Origin: an uncultured Oscillibacter sp.
Lineage (GTDB): Bacteria > Bacillota > Clostridia > Oscillospirales > Oscillospiraceae
DNA: 24,538 nt
Assembly: GCA_910579435.1 (NCBI GenBank)
Contig: CAJTVF010000040.1
Coordinates: 1 to 24,538 of the forward strand
Direction: 5' to 3'
The translations under genes were made by a program, and so were the position numbers. The notes beneath the pieces are model-generated. The model had not been told where the DNA came from. It saw only the letters and a program-made list of their open reading frames with translations, and ran no database searches. Positions 24,222 through 24,538 of this stretch are shown one piece after another. The number at the start of each line of letters is the position of its first letter. Position 1 is the first letter of the stretch.

Positions 24222-24298
24222 GGGCCTGCAGCTCAGTTGGGAGAGCGTTCGGTTCGCATCCATAGTGAGACACATCCGACCCAGGTTTGTGGCCCCGT
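24222..24298 (+). pseudogene. Broken tRNA-Ala(CGC)-like gene
   Basis: The 5' half is normal: acceptor strand GGGCCTG, D arm GCTCAGTTGGGAGAGC at 24231-24246, anticodon 5' stem TTCGG and loop TTCGCAT with anticodon CGC. After CATCC at 24257-24261 it goes wrong: CATCC is repeated at 24273-24277, 16 bases on, and removing those 16 bases restores a CCGAC 3' anticodon stem. Beyond that there is no T arm, and the only acceptor-like stretch is CAGGTTT. It is therefore a decayed copy or a remnant of an integration/excision event, not a working tRNA. It keeps a small terminator (24304-24324). Confidence 0.7.
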
Positions 24299-24303
24299 TT
24301 TTC

Positions 24304-24324
24304 AGTCCAATCCGTTGGACTTTT
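24304..24324 (+). terminator. Terminator after the tRNA pseudogene
   Basis: AGTCCAA (24304-24310), loop TCCG, TTGGACT (24315-24321), then TTT: a short but intact hairpin left behind from the tRNA unit. Confidence 0.65.
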
Positions 24325-24391
24325 CCCCTGAAAATCGAATATTTTAGAAATCCAAATTCTGCAACTTTTCTCGTATAAAAAGTGCCGATTT

Positions 24392-24467
24392 GGGCTCGTA
24401 GCTCAGCTGGGAGAGCGCTGCGTTCGCATCGCAGAGGTCGAGGGTTCGATCCCCTTCGAGTCCACCA
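24392..24467 (+). tRNA. tRNA-Ala (anticodon CGC)
   Basis: A 76-nt cloverleaf: acceptor GGGCTCG/CGAGTCC with the G3-U70 alanine identity pair, D arm GCTCAGCTGGGAGAGC, anticodon stem CTGCG/CGCAG with loop TTCGCAT (CGC at 24425-24427), T arm GAGGGTTCGATCCCCTT and encoded CCA. It reads GCG, a common codon in this GC-rich genome. A weak -10-like TATAAA lies at 24374-24379. Confidence 0.97.
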
Positions 24468-24473
24468 AATAAG

Positions 24474-24510
24474 AAATCACCTCAGTGAAAACTGGGGTGA
24501 TTTTTCTTTT
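24474..24510 (+). terminator. Terminator of tRNA-Ala(CGC)
   Basis: A 13-bp stem (24474-24486 with 24491-24503, one G-U), GAAA loop, then TTCTTTT. Confidence 0.88.
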
Positions 24511-24538
24511 GACCACAGAAATACCACAGACGGGTTTC

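Overview
The window looks like chromosome of a high-GC member of the Clostridia, probably Oscillospiraceae (Flavonifractor/Lawsonibacter-like). The reasons are: strong AGGAGG-type ribosome binding sites, an AddAB-type (not RecBCD) recombination nuclease, a PBSX/xkd-type contractile phage module, Firmicutes-style CCA-encoding tRNA-Ala genes and very GC-rich coding sequence. The genus is an inference from recall; no database was searched.

Layout. Positions 1-167 hold one copy of a 159-bp MITE-like repeat. Positions 420-13117, all on the minus strand, form one tightly packed phage operon. In transcription order it encodes: terminase small and large subunits, portal, prohead protease, major capsid protein, head-tail adaptor, stopper, tail terminator, contractile sheath, tail tube, tail chaperone, a Gly/Ala/Arg-rich protein of unknown role, LysM tail protein, gpD/XkdQ hub, baseplate spike V, XkdS (gp25-like), baseplate J (XkdT) and XkdU/YmfQ. 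No integrase, repressor, replication, lysis or tail-fibre gene is present in the window, and no long tape-measure gene is present where one is expected. Positions 13258-20116 (plus strand, divergent from the phage operon) are addB-addA, the helicase-nuclease for double-strand-break repair. A small DUF378 membrane protein follows, with a second, identical MITE copy inserted exactly at its stop codon, between the gene and its terminator.

Positions 20851-22086 encode an M29 metallo-aminopeptidase with its own promoter. Positions 22254-23888 encode a gamma-carbonic-anhydrase-like hexapeptide protein and an AI-2E-family permease, separated by 3 bases. Positions 24016-24538 are a tRNA locus: tRNA-Ala(GGC), a broken tRNA-Ala(CGC)-like pseudogene, and tRNA-Ala(CGC), each followed by a hairpin terminator.

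The most interesting item is the phage cassette. It contains DNA packaging, capsid and a contractile tail, but none of the genes a phage needs to live by itself, and it starts only 140 bp from addB. That is what a domesticated particle (a PBSX-like or gene-transfer-agent-like system) would look like, but also what the packaging/structural arm of an ordinary or decaying prophage would look like when cut at a contig end. The sequence alone does not decide between these. The window begins precisely at a MITE copy, so genes just outside cannot be excluded.
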